The notes: generated from the sequence alone by a model not told the origin. A stretch of 64,000 bases of DNA from Paraburkholderia dilworthii (GCF_000472525.1 NZ_AWZT01000009.1:88965-152964); one strand, 5' to 3'; shown: positions 6,979 through 20,939, numbered from the stretch's first letter. Translations and numbers: made by a program.

Positions 6979-8577
6979 TCAATGCGGGATCATCCCCTGA
7001 AGGACGTTCTGCTGTAGCCACACGAGAATACCGAGCAGCACCGTCAACAGAATAGAGTGCTTGAAGGTCTTCGCGAACACCACGCCTTCCTTGCCTTTGA
7101 GCTCAGTCGTCGCGACGCCAGTCGAGATATTTTGCGGCGAGATCATCTTGCCCATCACGCCGCCTGAGGAGTTCGTCGCCGCCATCAGGATCGGGTTCAG
7201 ATTCAACTGATTGGCCGCGACCACCTGCAAGTTGCCGAACAGCGCATTGCCCGATGTATCGCTGCCCGACAGGAACACCGCGACCCAGCCAAGGAACGCA
7301 GACACCAGCGGAAAGAACGGCCCGACCGACGCAGCCCCGAGCCCGAGCGTATAAGTGAGCCCCGAGTAGTTCATCAGATACGCGAGTCCGACGATGGTGG
7401 CGACCGTCAGAATCGCGATACGCGTCTGCACCCACGTGTCGACGATCGCCGCGCCGAATTCGCGCGCGCTGAGCCGCACCACCAGACCCGTGATGATTGC
7501 CGCGACCAGAATCGCCGTGCCCGTCGCGAGCGGCTGGAAGTCCCATACCGCGCCATACGGCGTGTTGTACAAGGTGATGAACACGGCTTTGTCGAGCCCC
7601 GGCCACGGCACTTTGACGTCGCCGATCAGGAAGATCTTCGCCACCGTCCAGACGATCACGACCACCGAGACGATGACCCACGGATACCAGCCTTGGCCGC
7701 CGCCGATCTTGCCGCGCACTTCGCCGACGCGGTCGATATTGATTGCGAACGCGGGATCGGCCGCCGGCTTCCACACGCGCAGGAACGCAATCGTGACGAT
7801 GAGCGAGACCATCGACGACAACACGTCGGTCAGGCTGTAATTCACGTAATTCGACGCGACGAACTGCGTGAGCGCGAAACTGGCACCCGACACCAGCAGC
7901 ACCGGCCAGATGCGCGCCATGTTGCGAAAGCCGGCATAGACGGCGATCACGTAGAACGGCAACAGCAGGGCAAAGAACGGCAACTGGCGGCCGACCATTT
8001 TTGCGAGCGAATCGGCGGGCAAATGCGTGACCGCGCCGAGCACCGTGATCGGCACACCGAGTGCGCCGAATGCCACCGGCGCCGTGTTGAAGATCAGCGT
8101 GAAGGTGAGCGCCTCGAGCGTCGGAAAGCCGAGCAGGATCAGCAGCGAACTCGTGATCGCGACCGGCGTGCCGAAGCCGGAAATTCCCTCCAGCAGCGCG
8201 CCAAACGAAAAGCCCACGACGACCAGCACGACGCGCCGGTCGTTCGGCAGGTTGTCAATCATCCACATGCGAAATGCCGCGAAGCGGCCCGAGCGTTGTG
8301 CGATGTTGTAGAGCAGGATCGCGGTGAACACGATCCACATGACCGGCCAGCACGCGAATACGACGCCCGCGGCGACCGAATCGAGCGCGAGCCCCACCGG
8401 AAAGCGCCACACGGCAATCGCGACGATCAGCCCGACGACGAGCCCCGCGAGCGACGCCTGCCACGCAGGCCGGCGTGCCCAGCCGAGCAGTACCAGCACG
8501 ACGATGATCGGCAGCGCCGCGACCAGGAACGACGGAAGCAGGGAATTGCCGACCGGGGTGAGTAGTTGATGAAACAT
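6979..8577 (-). CDS. lldP: L-lactate permease, LctP/LldP family
   Basis: This inner-membrane secondary carrier takes up L-lactate, and often D-lactate or glycolate. The product is 532 residues with 12 or more membrane segments. It carries the conserved block FGALLEGISGFGTPVAIT at about residues 122-139 and, near the C-terminus, ATNSSGGVMGKMISPQN, both characteristic of the LctP family. ATG 8577 is chosen over GTG 8580 because AAGGAG lies 5 bp ahead of the ATG. No lactate dehydrogenase or GntR regulator is next to it, unlike the E. coli lldPRD arrangement, so it is a lone uptake gene here. Confidence 0.9.
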   Translation of the reverse strand: MFHQLLTPVGNSLLPSFLVAALPIIVVLVLLGWARRPAWQASLAGLVVGLIVAIAVWRFPVGLALDSVAAGVVFACWPVMWIVFTAILLYNIAQRSGRFAAFRMWMIDNLPNDRRVVLVVVGFSFGALLEGISGFGTPVAITSSLLILLGFPTLEALTFTLIFNTAPVAFGALGVPITVLGAVTHLPADSLAKMVGRQLPFFALLLPFYVIAVYAGFRNMARIWPVLLVSGASFALTQFVASNYVNYSLTDVLSSMVSLIVTIAFLRVWKPAADPAFAINIDRVGEVRGKIGGGQGWYPWVIVSVVVIVWTVAKIFLIGDVKVPWPGLDKAVFITLYNTPYGAVWDFQPLATGTAILVAAIITGLVVRLSAREFGAAIVDTWVQTRIAILTVATIVGLAYLMNYSGLTYTLGLGAASVGPFFPLVSAFLGWVAVFLSGSDTSGNALFGNLQVVAANQLNLNPILMAATNSSGGVMGKMISPQNISTGVATTELKGKEGVVFAKTFKHSILLTVLLGILVWLQQNVLQGMIPH

Positions 8578-8828
8578 CACGTCTCCTTCGTTGTTGTTCG
8601 AAATCGACGCGAGACTGCGAATGACGGGACGCGTCGCTCGTGCAGGACGGATGAGCGCCGCCCGTGTGGCAAAGCACCGGGCGGCTCGCTTTTAAACGCT
8701 TACTGTGTGCGGCTTAACCAAGCATAGAGGCCAAGGCCCGCGCGTCAAGAAGGGAAACTACGGGAGGAGCGAAAGCGCAGCCGGCGGCGGGCGCCGGCAT
8801 CGCCTGACTTCGTTCAGGATGACTTCGT

Positions 8829-9386
8829 TCAGTGATGGTAGCCGTGGCCATGCCCGCCCCACGACCAGCCAAAGCCGATCGACACCGCCGGGCCATACCA
8901 GCCAGGATAGCCGTAACCGTACCAGGCCGGATAAACCGGCGGCGGATAGTACGCCGGATAAGCCGGCGCGACATACACGGGCGGCTGCGCAACCACATAG
9001 GCGGCAGGCGGATAGGTTGAGCCCGCCTGCTGTTGCTGCTGTAGTTGCTGCTGCTGTGCTTGCTGTCCGGACTGCTGCTCGACGGCCGGATCGCCCACCG
9101 TGCCGAGCGGCACTTCGCGCTGTGCCGCGCTGGCGGGCACTGTCGCGTAATACGCCGGGTAGTAGGCCGGATAGTAGCCGTAAGGGTAGTAGCAGCCAGA
9201 CAGGAACAGCGCACCTGCGGCGCCGCATAGTGCGAGCCGCGCTCGGCCGATGTTCGCCACATGAGGAATGTGCTGGCTGATGCGGTCAGCCGCGCGCTGC
9301 ACACGCAGCGGCAGTCGCAGGCGCAGGCGAATAGTATGAAGAGGGCTATGAAACCAGCTATAAAACGAGACGACGGGGGACTTCAT
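8829..9386 (-). CDS. Tyr/Pro/Gly-rich envelope protein with internal lipobox
   Basis: The product is 185 residues. The start ATG 9386 has GGAG at a suitable distance. A basic N-terminal stretch of ~55 residues precedes a hydrophobic segment ending in the lipobox-like FLSGC, followed at once by repeated Tyr-Pro pairs (YYPYGYYPAYYPAYY). The middle is Gln-rich (residues ~108-123) and the C-terminus is Gly/Tyr/Trp-rich, ending GGHGHGYHH, which could bind metal. The long extension before the lipobox is odd: either the true start lies further in, or the protein is not lipidated there. Similar low-complexity YXQ-rich proteins are common in Burkholderia but have no known function. Confidence 0.6.
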   Translation of the reverse strand: MKSPVVSFYSWFHSPLHTIRLRLRLPLRVQRAADRISQHIPHVANIGRARLALCGAAGALFLSGCYYPYGYYPAYYPAYYATVPASAAQREVPLGTVGDPAVEQQSGQQAQQQQLQQQQQAGSTYPPAAYVVAQPPVYVAPAYPAYYPPPVYPAWYGYGYPGWYGPAVSIGFGWSWGGHGHGYHH

Positions 9387-9616
9387 GACGCGCTCCAGTT
9401 CGCAAGCAGCTTGCAAGCGACGCGGCCGACGCCATCGTCGGCACGTTCTCGCACGAGCTTACGCCCAGGCGGCGCAAAGAGGATTGCAAAACAGTAACGG
9501 CGAATTTCGCGTCATTGCCGCCGCATGTCGTGACGCTGGATGCAGTACGTCTTTTCAGCGGATGCGAGCCGGGTTTCGCGCGCGGCTCGCGTTTCACTGC
9601 AATGCATCATTGAAGC

Positions 9617-9829
9617 CTACTTGCCCACCTGATTACCGATGACGCCGCCCACAGCCGCGCCTCCCAGCGTGGACAGCGCACTGCCGCCGACCACCGCGCC
9701 GGCCGCGCCACCTACGCCCGCGCCAACTGCGGTATCACGTTGCCGGGTGGTCATGCCCTCGCACGCGCAAAGGCTTGCGGCAACCGCGACAATCGCCGCA
9801 AGCGAACCCATTCTACGAATCGATTTCAT
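9617..9829 (-). CDS. Glycine-zipper 2TM domain envelope protein
   Basis: The product is 70 residues: a signal sequence ending near SLCACEG, and then a glycine zipper. The zipper (GAGVGGAAGAVVGGSALSTLGG and the following GGVIGNQVG) has small residues every fourth position, as in the OsmB/Rick_17kDa type. Such proteins sit in the outer membrane or periplasm and are often stress-induced. ATG 9829 is preferred over an in-frame GTG (9838) that would abut the GGGA ribosome site directly. It is transcribed alone downstream of thiC's terminator. Confidence 0.75.
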   Translation of the reverse strand: MKSIRRMGSLAAIVAVAASLCACEGMTTRQRDTAVGAGVGGAAGAVVGGSALSTLGGAAVGGVIGNQVGK

Positions 9830-9994
9830 GATGTTCACTCCCTTGTTGTGATTGGAAGCCGCCTGTCGTTTTGTGTTTGAGTTGATCTTATCGCCGCCGC
9901 CGGTTTCCAGATGTATGAGGTTGTCAGCAGATTGACGGTTTCGTAATCAAATGTTTCCCCGCGTGCAGCATGTCGCGTGCCTGAGCGAGCGACG

Positions 9995-10020
9995 AAAAAA
10001 GCCCGCCGGCGGCGGGCTTT
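9995..10020 (-). terminator. Intrinsic terminator of thiC
   Basis: The stem is AAAGCCCGCC/GGCGGGCTTT (9998-10020) around a GGC loop. On the minus strand it ends in a T run given by the A tract at 9995-10000. It lies ~60 bp past the thiC stop. Confidence 0.85.
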
Positions 10021-10080
10021 GCGTTGCAAGACGTTGTGCGCGCATCGAAGTATGCGAGCGCCGCCAGCGTCGCGAGCGGC

Positions 10081-12414
<2,334 letters not shown>

Positions 12415-12501
12415 CTAATCCGCTATTTGCGCACTATGCTTGTATTGACGGGCGCGCCGCATATGACGCGCTGCAACACTTACGCCACGCGGTGCGTTCG
12501 C

Positions 12502-12921
12502 TTACAGCGTGAAATCGTCGGCGGCTTCGGGCTGGTAGACGATCTTCTCGAGCTTGAGCACCTTTTCGGCGCCGCTCGGCGGCACGAAGCGAATCTGCTC
12601 GCCGCGTTTCGCGCCGAGCAGCGCGAGGCCGACTGGCGAGAACACATTCAGGCGGCCATGCGCGAAGTCGGCGTCGGGCGGATACACGACAGTCCAGGTC
12701 ATCTGCTCGCCGCTGCTTTCGTCAACGAGCGTGGCCTGCGAGTTCATCGTGACCACGTTGGCCGGAATCTCGCGCGAATCGACGATAACCGCGCGCTCCA
12801 GTACGTCGTCGAGCACGTCGTGCAAGCGCGAGTCCGCGCCGGGCGCGGCGGCGTGCTTCTCAAGACGGGCGACGTCGAGTTCGGTGAGGTAACACTGCTT
12901 GGTCCTTCGGGTCGTTTTCAC
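12502..12921 (-). CDS. rnk: Nucleoside diphosphate kinase regulator Rnk
   Basis: The product is 139 residues of the Rnk/GreA-GreB C-terminal type. An N-terminal helical hairpin (residues ~12-46, LTELDVARLEKHA...LHDVLDDVLERA) precedes an FKBP-like beta domain with NVFSPVGLALLGAKRGEQI. Rnk proteins bind RNA polymerase through the secondary channel and affect NTP balance and alginate/polyphosphate physiology. The start is GTG 12921, with GGAG 8 bp upstream. It is a single gene; the 575 bp upstream (12922-13496) carry no convincing gene. Confidence 0.88.
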   Translation of the reverse strand: MKTTRRTKQCYLTELDVARLEKHAAAPGADSRLHDVLDDVLERAVIVDSREIPANVVTMNSQATLVDESSGEQMTWTVVYPPDADFAHGRLNVFSPVGLALLGAKRGEQIRFVPPSGAEKVLKLEKIVYQPEAADDFTL

Positions 12922-13496
12922 GGCGGCTACTCCAATTCGATCTGCAATCTGGCTGCAATCTGTGTACGAGGAAACGTCATGCGGATGTGATCGGCCCGGC
13001 GCCCCGAAAGTCCCCTTGGGGACGACGCGGCTTCAGGCAAGGGAGTGAGCTGCGTCAGTAGGAGTGCCGGGCGGCGAGAAGCGGAAGCGTTCTTGGCGGA
13101 AGCGTTCGCGACGGCTCGCCGGCGGATTGCGGCGCGGACTGCACGCGCGCGCAACCGGTTGCGCGACGAGGGCGCAAGCGGGTCAGGGCACGTAAAGTCG
13201 GAGAGCGCATCGAATTGCCGGCAGTGGTCGAATGGAGAGGGTCACCGCGCCGCGCAAATCAGCCCAATGAGAAAAAAAGACAGCGCGCGGCGCGGTCGAT
13301 AACAGCCATGTTAGCACGGCGTCTTTCAGCGGCCCTTGTGGAGATTTCGCTGTTGTAAGCGGCGGCGCGCAAACCGGTGATGACTTACGAACACCGCGGA
13401 ACACCGCGCGCAAACGTCAGGCAAAAAAATTTGCAGCGGGCTGTCATAAGCCGCTGCGCGCATCGACAAACGTGCAGATCCCGATAGGAGCACGTC
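12922..13496. other. 575-bp intergenic stretch
   Basis: This is the divergent gap between rnk and the DUF1223 operon. Short open frames exist, but none has a ribosome site plus a recognisable protein. It should hold both promoters. The only notable point is a small AT-rich patch (AAAAAAATTTGC, ~13425) close to the DUF1223 start. I see no repeat or RNA element. Confidence 0.4.
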
Positions 13497-14339
13497 ATGC
13501 AACTAGTCCGCACGCGCCGCGCGCATAGACCGTTCGTTCGCACCATCGTACTTGTCAGCGCGATAGCGATGTTGTCCGTGAGCGGTTTGGCAAATGCAGC
13601 CGGAGCGATGTGTAGTGCGCACAGTCCCCCGCATCGCGTTGCGCTCGTCGAGCTCTACAGCAGTGAAGGGTGCAATAGCTGCCCGCCTGCCGACGAGTGG
13701 CTCGGCCAATGGAAGCACAGCGGCTCGACGCAAAGCATCGTGCCTTTGGCATTGCACGTGGACTACTGGAACAGCCTTGGCTGGACGGACCGCTTCTCGC
13801 AGCACCGCTTCACCGAACGTCAGCAGACGCTCACCGACCTTGCCGGCGGTCACACGATCTATACGCCTGAAGTTTTCGTGGCCGGGCGGGAATTGCGAAG
13901 CTGGTCGCAGCGCGACAGTTTCCAGAGCCGCATCGGCAAGCTCGTTGCCGAGCCGGCGCAAGCGAACGTCGCGCTTGAACTGAAGCCGCAGACGGGCGGC
14001 GCATTCAACGTCGCGGCCCGCTTCGACAGCCGGGCTGCGGATCGCGCGGGGCCGCTCAATGCATACGTCGCGGTGTACGAAAACTCGCTGAGCTCTCAGG
14101 TTGGCGCGGGCGAAAACCGCGGCGCGACGTTGCATCACGAAAGAGTCGTGCGGCAGTGGATCGGACCGGTGCCGCTCGTCGGCGGCAATGCGCAGATTCG
14201 CCGCGACATTCATCTCGACGATGCCGAGGCGAATAGAAATGCTAGCGCGGACGCCGATAAGTTCGGCGTGGTCGCTTTTGTCGAGAACGCCGCAACCGGC
14301 GACGTACTGCAAGTGGCCGAACTGGCCGCCTGCCACTAA
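13497..14339 (+). CDS. DUF1223 family secreted thioredoxin-like protein
   Basis: The product is 280 residues with a signal peptide to about residue 34 (hydrophobic VLVSAIAMLSVSGLANA). The DUF1223 core follows, with the N-terminal motif VELYSSEGCNSCPPAD carrying a CxxC pair, and then HVDYWNSLGW and YTPEVFV. The fold is thioredoxin-like and the protein is predicted periplasmic. A good AGGAG precedes the ATG. It opens a four-gene same-strand cluster with a cytochrome b561-like protein, a molybdopterin oxidoreductase and an MXKDX protein. That suggests a role in periplasmic redox chemistry, possibly thiol or sulfoxide handling, but the family has no proven reaction. Confidence 0.85.
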   Translation: MQLVRTRRAHRPFVRTIVLVSAIAMLSVSGLANAAGAMCSAHSPPHRVALVELYSSEGCNSCPPADEWLGQWKHSGSTQSIVPLALHVDYWNSLGWTDRFSQHRFTERQQTLTDLAGGHTIYTPEVFVAGRELRSWSQRDSFQSRIGKLVAEPAQANVALELKPQTGGAFNVAARFDSRAADRAGPLNAYVAVYENSLSSQVGAGENRGATLHHERVVRQWIGPVPLVGGNAQIRRDIHLDDAEANRNASADADKFGVVAFVENAATGDVLQVAELAACH

Positions 14340-14368
14340 GCGCTCGTCGTCAATCAATGGAGATTCTC

Positions 14369-15007
14369 ATGGCAACGCATCATGTTGTTCGCGACAGCGC
14401 ACCGCCTGCCGCGCCTTCGAGCGGCGCGATACATCCGGTATGGGTGCGCATCACGCATTGGCTCAACGCACTGGCTGCGATCGTCATGATGCTCTCGGGC
14501 TGGCGCATTTACGATGCGTCGCCGGTCTTCCCCGCGTTCCGTTTCCCCACGGAGATCACGCTCGGCGGCTGGCTGGGCGGCGCGTTGCAATGGCATTTCG
14601 CTGCCATGTGGCTGCTGGTTTTCAACGGTCTCGCGTATCTCGCGATCAACCTCGCGAGCGGACGTTTCGTCCGCAAGTTCTTGCCGGTTTCGCCACGCGC
14701 GGTGTTGCACGATTTCATCGCCGCGTTGACCGGCAAGCTGTCGCACGCGGACTTGCGGGTCTACAACGCGGTGCAGAAATTCGCCTACCTGTTCGTCGTT
14801 TTCGATCTGATCGTGCTCGTGCTGTCGGGGCTCGCGATCTGGAAGTCGGTGCAGTTTCCGCTGCTGCGAGAACTGATGGGCGGCTACGACAACGCCCGCA
14901 TCGTCCATTTCTGCGCGATGGCGCTGATGGCCGCGTTTATCGCCGTGCATCTGGCGATGGTCGCGCTCGTGCCTCGCTCGCTGCTCGCCATGTTGCGCGG
15001 ACGATAA
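14369..15007 (+). CDS. Cytochrome b561-type membrane subunit
   Basis: The product is 212 residues with four to five membrane segments and well-placed His pairs for heme b: IHPVWVRITHWLN near the N-terminus, WHFAAMWLL around residue 76, and HFCAMALMAAFIAVHLAMV near the C-terminus. This is the Ni/Fe-hydrogenase-like cytochrome b (DUF4405/b561) type that passes electrons between quinone and a periplasmic enzyme. ATG 14369 (MATHHV) has GGAG 6 bp ahead, whereas the upstream ATG 14357 overlaps that site. The next gene encodes a Tat-exported molybdoenzyme, its likely partner in the manner of MsrQ with MsrP, although this protein is not MsrQ-like in sequence. Confidence 0.82.
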   Translation: MATHHVVRDSAPPAAPSSGAIHPVWVRITHWLNALAAIVMMLSGWRIYDASPVFPAFRFPTEITLGGWLGGALQWHFAAMWLLVFNGLAYLAINLASGRFVRKFLPVSPRAVLHDFIAALTGKLSHADLRVYNAVQKFAYLFVVFDLIVLVLSGLAIWKSVQFPLLRELMGGYDNARIVHFCAMALMAAFIAVHLAMVALVPRSLLAMLRGR

Positions 15008-15039
15008 ATCCAACGCGTGAATGTTACGGATACCGAATC

Positions 15040-15831
15040 ATGAACAAGATCATCAAGCAATCCGCGGCGAACAAAGTCGGCAAGCTGGACCGTGAGTCCA
15101 TTCTGATCGACGTCAGACGCGAGCTTTCGATGCCGTCGCGGCGTCTGTTCGGCAAGCAGCTTCTGTCGCTCGGCGGTTTGTCGATGCTCACTGGCTGCTC
15201 GCTGACCGACGACGAATCGGTCAACAAATTTCTCACCGCCGTCTCGCGCCTGAACGATCGCGCGCAAGCCGCGCTGTTCGATCCGAAGCAACTCGCGCCG
15301 ACCTACACCGAGGCGCAAATCACGCGGCCATTTCCATTCAATGCGTACTACGGCATCGACGAAGTGCCGCAGGTCGACGCGTCCGGCTACAAGCTGAAGA
15401 TCAGCGGCCTCGCGACCGGCCAGCGTGTGTGGACCTTACCCGAACTGTACGCGCTGCCGCACGCGGAGCAGATCACCCGGCACATCTGTGTGGAAGGGTG
15501 GAGCGCGATAGGCCGGTGGGGCGGCACGCCGTTCGGCGATTTTCTGCGGCGCGTCGGCGCGGACACGAGTGCGAAATACGTCGGCTTCAAATGCGCGGAC
15601 GACTACTACGAAAGCATCGACATGCCCACCGCGCTGCATCCGCAAACGCTGCTCACGTTTTCCTACGATGGCGAGCGCCTGCCCGCCAGATATGGCTTCC
15701 CGATGAAGCTGCGCATGCCCACCAAGCTCGGCTACAAGAACCCCAAGCACATCGTCGAAATGTTCGTCACCAACACGTATCCTGGCGGCTATTGGGTCGA
15801 CCAGGGTTACAACTGGTTCGGAGGCTCCTGA
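15040..15831 (+). CDS. Tat-exported molybdopterin-dependent oxidoreductase (SUOX/MsrP superfamily)
   Basis: The product is 263 residues. A twin-arginine signal SRRLFGK occurs at about residues 32-38, followed by a hydrophobic stretch and a lipobox-like LTGC, so it may be a Tat-exported lipoprotein. The sulfite-oxidase-fold Mo domain follows, with the Cys that ligates molybdenum in HICVEGWSAIGRWGG and the later NPKHIVEMFVTN. It is predicted periplasmic, with electrons likely exchanged through the adjacent cytochrome b. Substrate is unknown; sulfite, methionine sulfoxide and other S-oxides are possible. The start ATG 15040 has only a weak ribosome site. Confidence 0.85.
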   Translation: MNKIIKQSAANKVGKLDRESILIDVRRELSMPSRRLFGKQLLSLGGLSMLTGCSLTDDESVNKFLTAVSRLNDRAQAALFDPKQLAPTYTEAQITRPFPFNAYYGIDEVPQVDASGYKLKISGLATGQRVWTLPELYALPHAEQITRHICVEGWSAIGRWGGTPFGDFLRRVGADTSAKYVGFKCADDYYESIDMPTALHPQTLLTFSYDGERLPARYGFPMKLRMPTKLGYKNPKHIVEMFVTNTYPGGYWVDQGYNWFGGS

Positions 15832-15944
15832 CGCGCGCGGGTCGCCGCATGCGCTGCGCGCGTGCATGACCTCGGGCGGCAGAAGCTTCGGAAATACGCC
15901 GGCTCGAGCCGGTTCGATTCATCCACAACAAACGGAGTTATCCC

Positions 15945-16190
15945 ATGAAGAAATTTGCAATCGCAGCAGTGGCCGTCGCCTTTCTGACCAGCGGCGGCGC
16001 CGCATTCGCGCAGGCAAGCGGCGCGATGTCCAACGATTCGATGTCGCACGATTCGATGTCGAAAGACACCATGTCCAAGGACGGCATGTCAAAAGACCAT
16101 ATGAAAAAGGACGCAATGAAGCACGACAAGATGAAAAAGGGTGACGCGATGGGCATGAAGCACGAGGCATCGGGCGCGATGAGCAACTGA
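15945..16190 (+). CDS. Pentapeptide MXKDX repeat protein
   Basis: The product is 81 residues: a signal peptide (MKKFAIAAVAVAFLTSGGAAFA), then tandem five-residue units such as MSHDS, MSKDT, MSKDG, MSKDH and MKKDA, seven or more in a row and degenerating toward the C-terminus. This matches the small secreted MxKDx family. The dense Met/His/Asp spacing suggests metal (copper-type) binding, which is an inference. CGGAG stands 8 bp before the ATG. Its place directly after the molybdoenzyme suggests it belongs to the same periplasmic redox cluster. Confidence 0.85.
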   Translation: MKKFAIAAVAVAFLTSGGAAFAQASGAMSNDSMSHDSMSKDTMSKDGMSKDHMKKDAMKHDKMKKGDAMGMKHEASGAMSN

Positions 16191-16594
16191 GCGACGCAGC
16201 GGGTCGCCGCAGATTGAATGCGGCGGCTCGGCCCGGTGCGCGCTGCATGAGCGGCGCTTTGTCGGGCAAGGTCAGACACAAAGCCGGGCCGAGGTTCGCC
16301 CCGGCTTTGTGTTGCATGCGCACCAAAAGTTACGATTCTTTCGCATGACGCGGTGGGCGCTTACTGCATAATGCGATGCGCGCCGTGAATCCGGCGGCGT
16401 CAGCCGCAAATCCGCCGGAGCGACTCGCTCGACCGGCGCGGCGTTGCAACTTCCGTGTGGCTTTTTCTATTAGCCAACTACCGTCCTTCGCTCCACCAAC
16501 ATGTCCGCCAGCCTCGCCCGTCTGACCGCATCGCCGATGCGGTGTCCGCCGTCCCCGCAGCGGGCGCCCCGAACGGAATGGACGGGTTGACCGC
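16191..16594. other. 404-bp intergenic stretch with a long hairpin
   Basis: A perfect 11-bp hairpin ACAAAGCCGGG...CCCGGCTTTGT (16278-16310) lacks a following T run. It probably marks the 3' end of the MXKDX transcript, or stops it with Rho. I see no gene in the stretch. Confidence 0.45.
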
Positions 16595-17524
16595 ATGTCG
16601 CTGCAATTCCCAGGCCGTTTTTCTCGTGGTTTCCCGATCCGTTTGCCGCAGTCGCGCAACGGTCAGATTGCGCTCGCGCTCGGCGTCGTCTATCTCGTGT
16701 GGGGTTCGACTTATCTCGCGGTGCATGTCGCGCTCGGCTCCTTCCCGCCGTTGCTGATGTCGGGTCTGCGCAACCTGTTCGCCGGCGTTGGCCTGTTCGT
16801 TTTCGCGGCGCGCCGCAATCCGGTATGGCCGAGCGCGGCGGAGATCCGCAACGCCGGGCTCGTCGGCACGATGCTGGTCGGGCTGTCGAGCGGCATGCTG
16901 GCTTACGGCATGCGCACGGTCGGCACCGGCACTGCGGCGGTCATGGTCGCGACCGTGCCGCTCTTCGCGACGGTAATCGCGGCCGTGGCCGGGCGCAAGA
17001 TCGGCAAAGGCGAGTGGTTTGCGGTTGGGCTCGGGCTTGCCGGCATCGCGATTCTGAGCCACGGCGACAGCGCGCCAGGTTCGGCGGGCGGCAGCCTCGC
17101 GATCCTGTGCGGTGCGCTCTTCTGGGCGGGTGGCGCGCATCTCGCGGGGCGTCTGAAGCTGCCGTCCGACCTGTTTCTATCGACGTCGCTGCAGATCGGC
17201 CTGGGCGGCGCGATGTCCACGATGGTCGCGTGGGTTTCCGGCGAACGGATGCTCGAAGTGCATGTCCTGCCGGTGCTCGCGTTTATCTATCTGATGCTGA
17301 TCGGCACGATGGCCGCCTATGTCGCCTACGGCTTTCTGATACGGCACACGAGTCCGATCATCGCGAGCAGTTGCATGTACGTTAATCCGGTGGTTGCGGT
17401 GGCGCTCGGCGCGTTGCTGCTCGGCGAGCCCGTCACGCATTCAACGGTGATCGCGACCGTGGTGATCCTGGTCAGCGTGGGCTTGTCTTTCTGGCTCGAC
17501 TATCGGAAGAAAGGGCTCGCCTGA
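16595..17524 (+). CDS. DMT-superfamily EamA-type transporter
   Basis: The product is 309 residues with ten predicted membrane segments and two EamA halves. The first begins LALGVVYLVWGSTYLAVHVAL and the second ends with NPVVAVALGALLLGEPVT, the family's loop signature. It resembles the YedA/RhaT-like branch. Substrate is unknown, with amino-acid or metabolite export likely. The ribosome site before ATG 16595 is weak. It is a single gene, convergent with the fadH remnant 71 bp away. Confidence 0.8.
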   Translation: MSLQFPGRFSRGFPIRLPQSRNGQIALALGVVYLVWGSTYLAVHVALGSFPPLLMSGLRNLFAGVGLFVFAARRNPVWPSAAEIRNAGLVGTMLVGLSSGMLAYGMRTVGTGTAAVMVATVPLFATVIAAVAGRKIGKGEWFAVGLGLAGIAILSHGDSAPGSAGGSLAILCGALFWAGGAHLAGRLKLPSDLFLSTSLQIGLGGAMSTMVAWVSGERMLEVHVLPVLAFIYLMLIGTMAAYVAYGFLIRHTSPIIASSCMYVNPVVAVALGALLLGEPVTHSTVIATVVILVSVGLSFWLDYRKKGLA

Positions 17525-17595
17525 CGGCAATGCCTGCGGCCAAGCGGGTCGCACACGCACACGCATGCGACTCGCGATCTTCGATTTTTGTCAGC

Positions 17596-20002
<2,407 letters not shown>

Positions 20003-20797
20003 ATGAAACTGATCCGAACCATGACGGCCATGATTGCCGCCGCATCCGTTCTGAGCGCGTGCGGGGGCGGCTCCGACGACGTAGGCAAGGAACTCGGCCT
20101 CACCAATCCGGAAATCCATTTCGTGCATGCGATTCCGAGCGGACCGGCCGTGGATTTTCTCGTCAACGGCAGCGCACCTTCGGGACAGACGAATGTCTCG
20201 TATAAGGGCGTGACGAACTTCACGAACATCAACACAGGTTCGACGAACGTCGCTTATGCGGCGACCGGCACGACGACCGCGCTCGCGAGCGGCAACTTCC
20301 CGAACGTCTCCAAGGGCCACGAATACACGGTGCTGGCGTTGCCGGGTACTGCGGCGCCGGACATCGGCCTGATCGACGACCCATTCGACAAGGGCCTGCT
20401 CTCCAACAGCGCGCGCGTGCGCGGCTTCAACGCGTCGGGCAACGCGCCGAACCTCGATCTCTATCTGGTTCAGGCCAGCAACACGAACATCGGCAACACG
20501 TCGCCGACAATGGCCGGCGTGTCGTTCAAGAACGCGGTGCCGGCGAGCGGCCAGGATTCGATCTACGTGTCGGGCGGCCAGTATGTGCTGATCGCGACGG
20601 CGGCGGGCAGCAAGACGCCGATCTACCAGTCGCCGTCGTTCAGCCTGTCGAACAACGCCGACTGGCTCATCACGTCGGTGCCGATTGGCGGTGCGCTGAG
20701 CCAGCTCGCGGTGGGGCAGATCCATCTGCTCATCGTGCAGAACGGCAATACGAGCACCCCGAGCGTCGAATTGTCGAACACGCTGACGGGCGCATAA
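20003..20797 (+). CDS. DUF4397 domain lipoprotein
   Basis: The product is 264 residues. A lipoprotein signal ends LSAC with Cys 20, followed by GGGSDD, and then two DUF4397-like beta-rich repeats. The first starts IHFVHAIPSGPAVDFLVNG at about residue 36, and the second starts SARVRGFNASGNAPNLDLYL at about residue 134. The domain is a predicted extracellular beta-sandwich with no known activity. ATG 20003 is chosen over GTG 19994, which overlaps the AGGTG ribosome site. It is a single gene with its own terminator. Confidence 0.82.
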   Translation: MKLIRTMTAMIAAASVLSACGGGSDDVGKELGLTNPEIHFVHAIPSGPAVDFLVNGSAPSGQTNVSYKGVTNFTNINTGSTNVAYAATGTTTALASGNFPNVSKGHEYTVLALPGTAAPDIGLIDDPFDKGLLSNSARVRGFNASGNAPNLDLYLVQASNTNIGNTSPTMAGVSFKNAVPASGQDSIYVSGGQYVLIATAAGSKTPIYQSPSFSLSNNADWLITSVPIGGALSQLAVGQIHLLIVQNGNTSTPSVELSNTLTGA

Positions 20798-20862
20798 TCT
20801 TGCCCGCAAGCACGCGCGCATCGCAGCACGTGTGAATAGCGGCAAGTCCTGGGGAGGACGAG

Positions 20863-20897
20863 GCGGCGATCCACGCAAGTGGATCGCCGCTTTGTTT
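20863..20897 (+). terminator. Intrinsic terminator after the DUF4397 gene
   Basis: A perfect 12-bp stem (20863-20874 with 20879-20890, GCAA tetraloop) is followed by TTTGTTT. Confidence 0.85.
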
Positions 20898-20939
20898 GTG
20901 CAGATGGTTCGGCACAGACATGCACACGCGCGGTCCAGC

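Noticed and set aside
6659..7055. Overlapping plus-strand frames of about 100 codons between the exporter and lactate permease genes
   Set aside because: They run into the permease coding region, lack ribosome sites and have random-looking Arg-rich translations.
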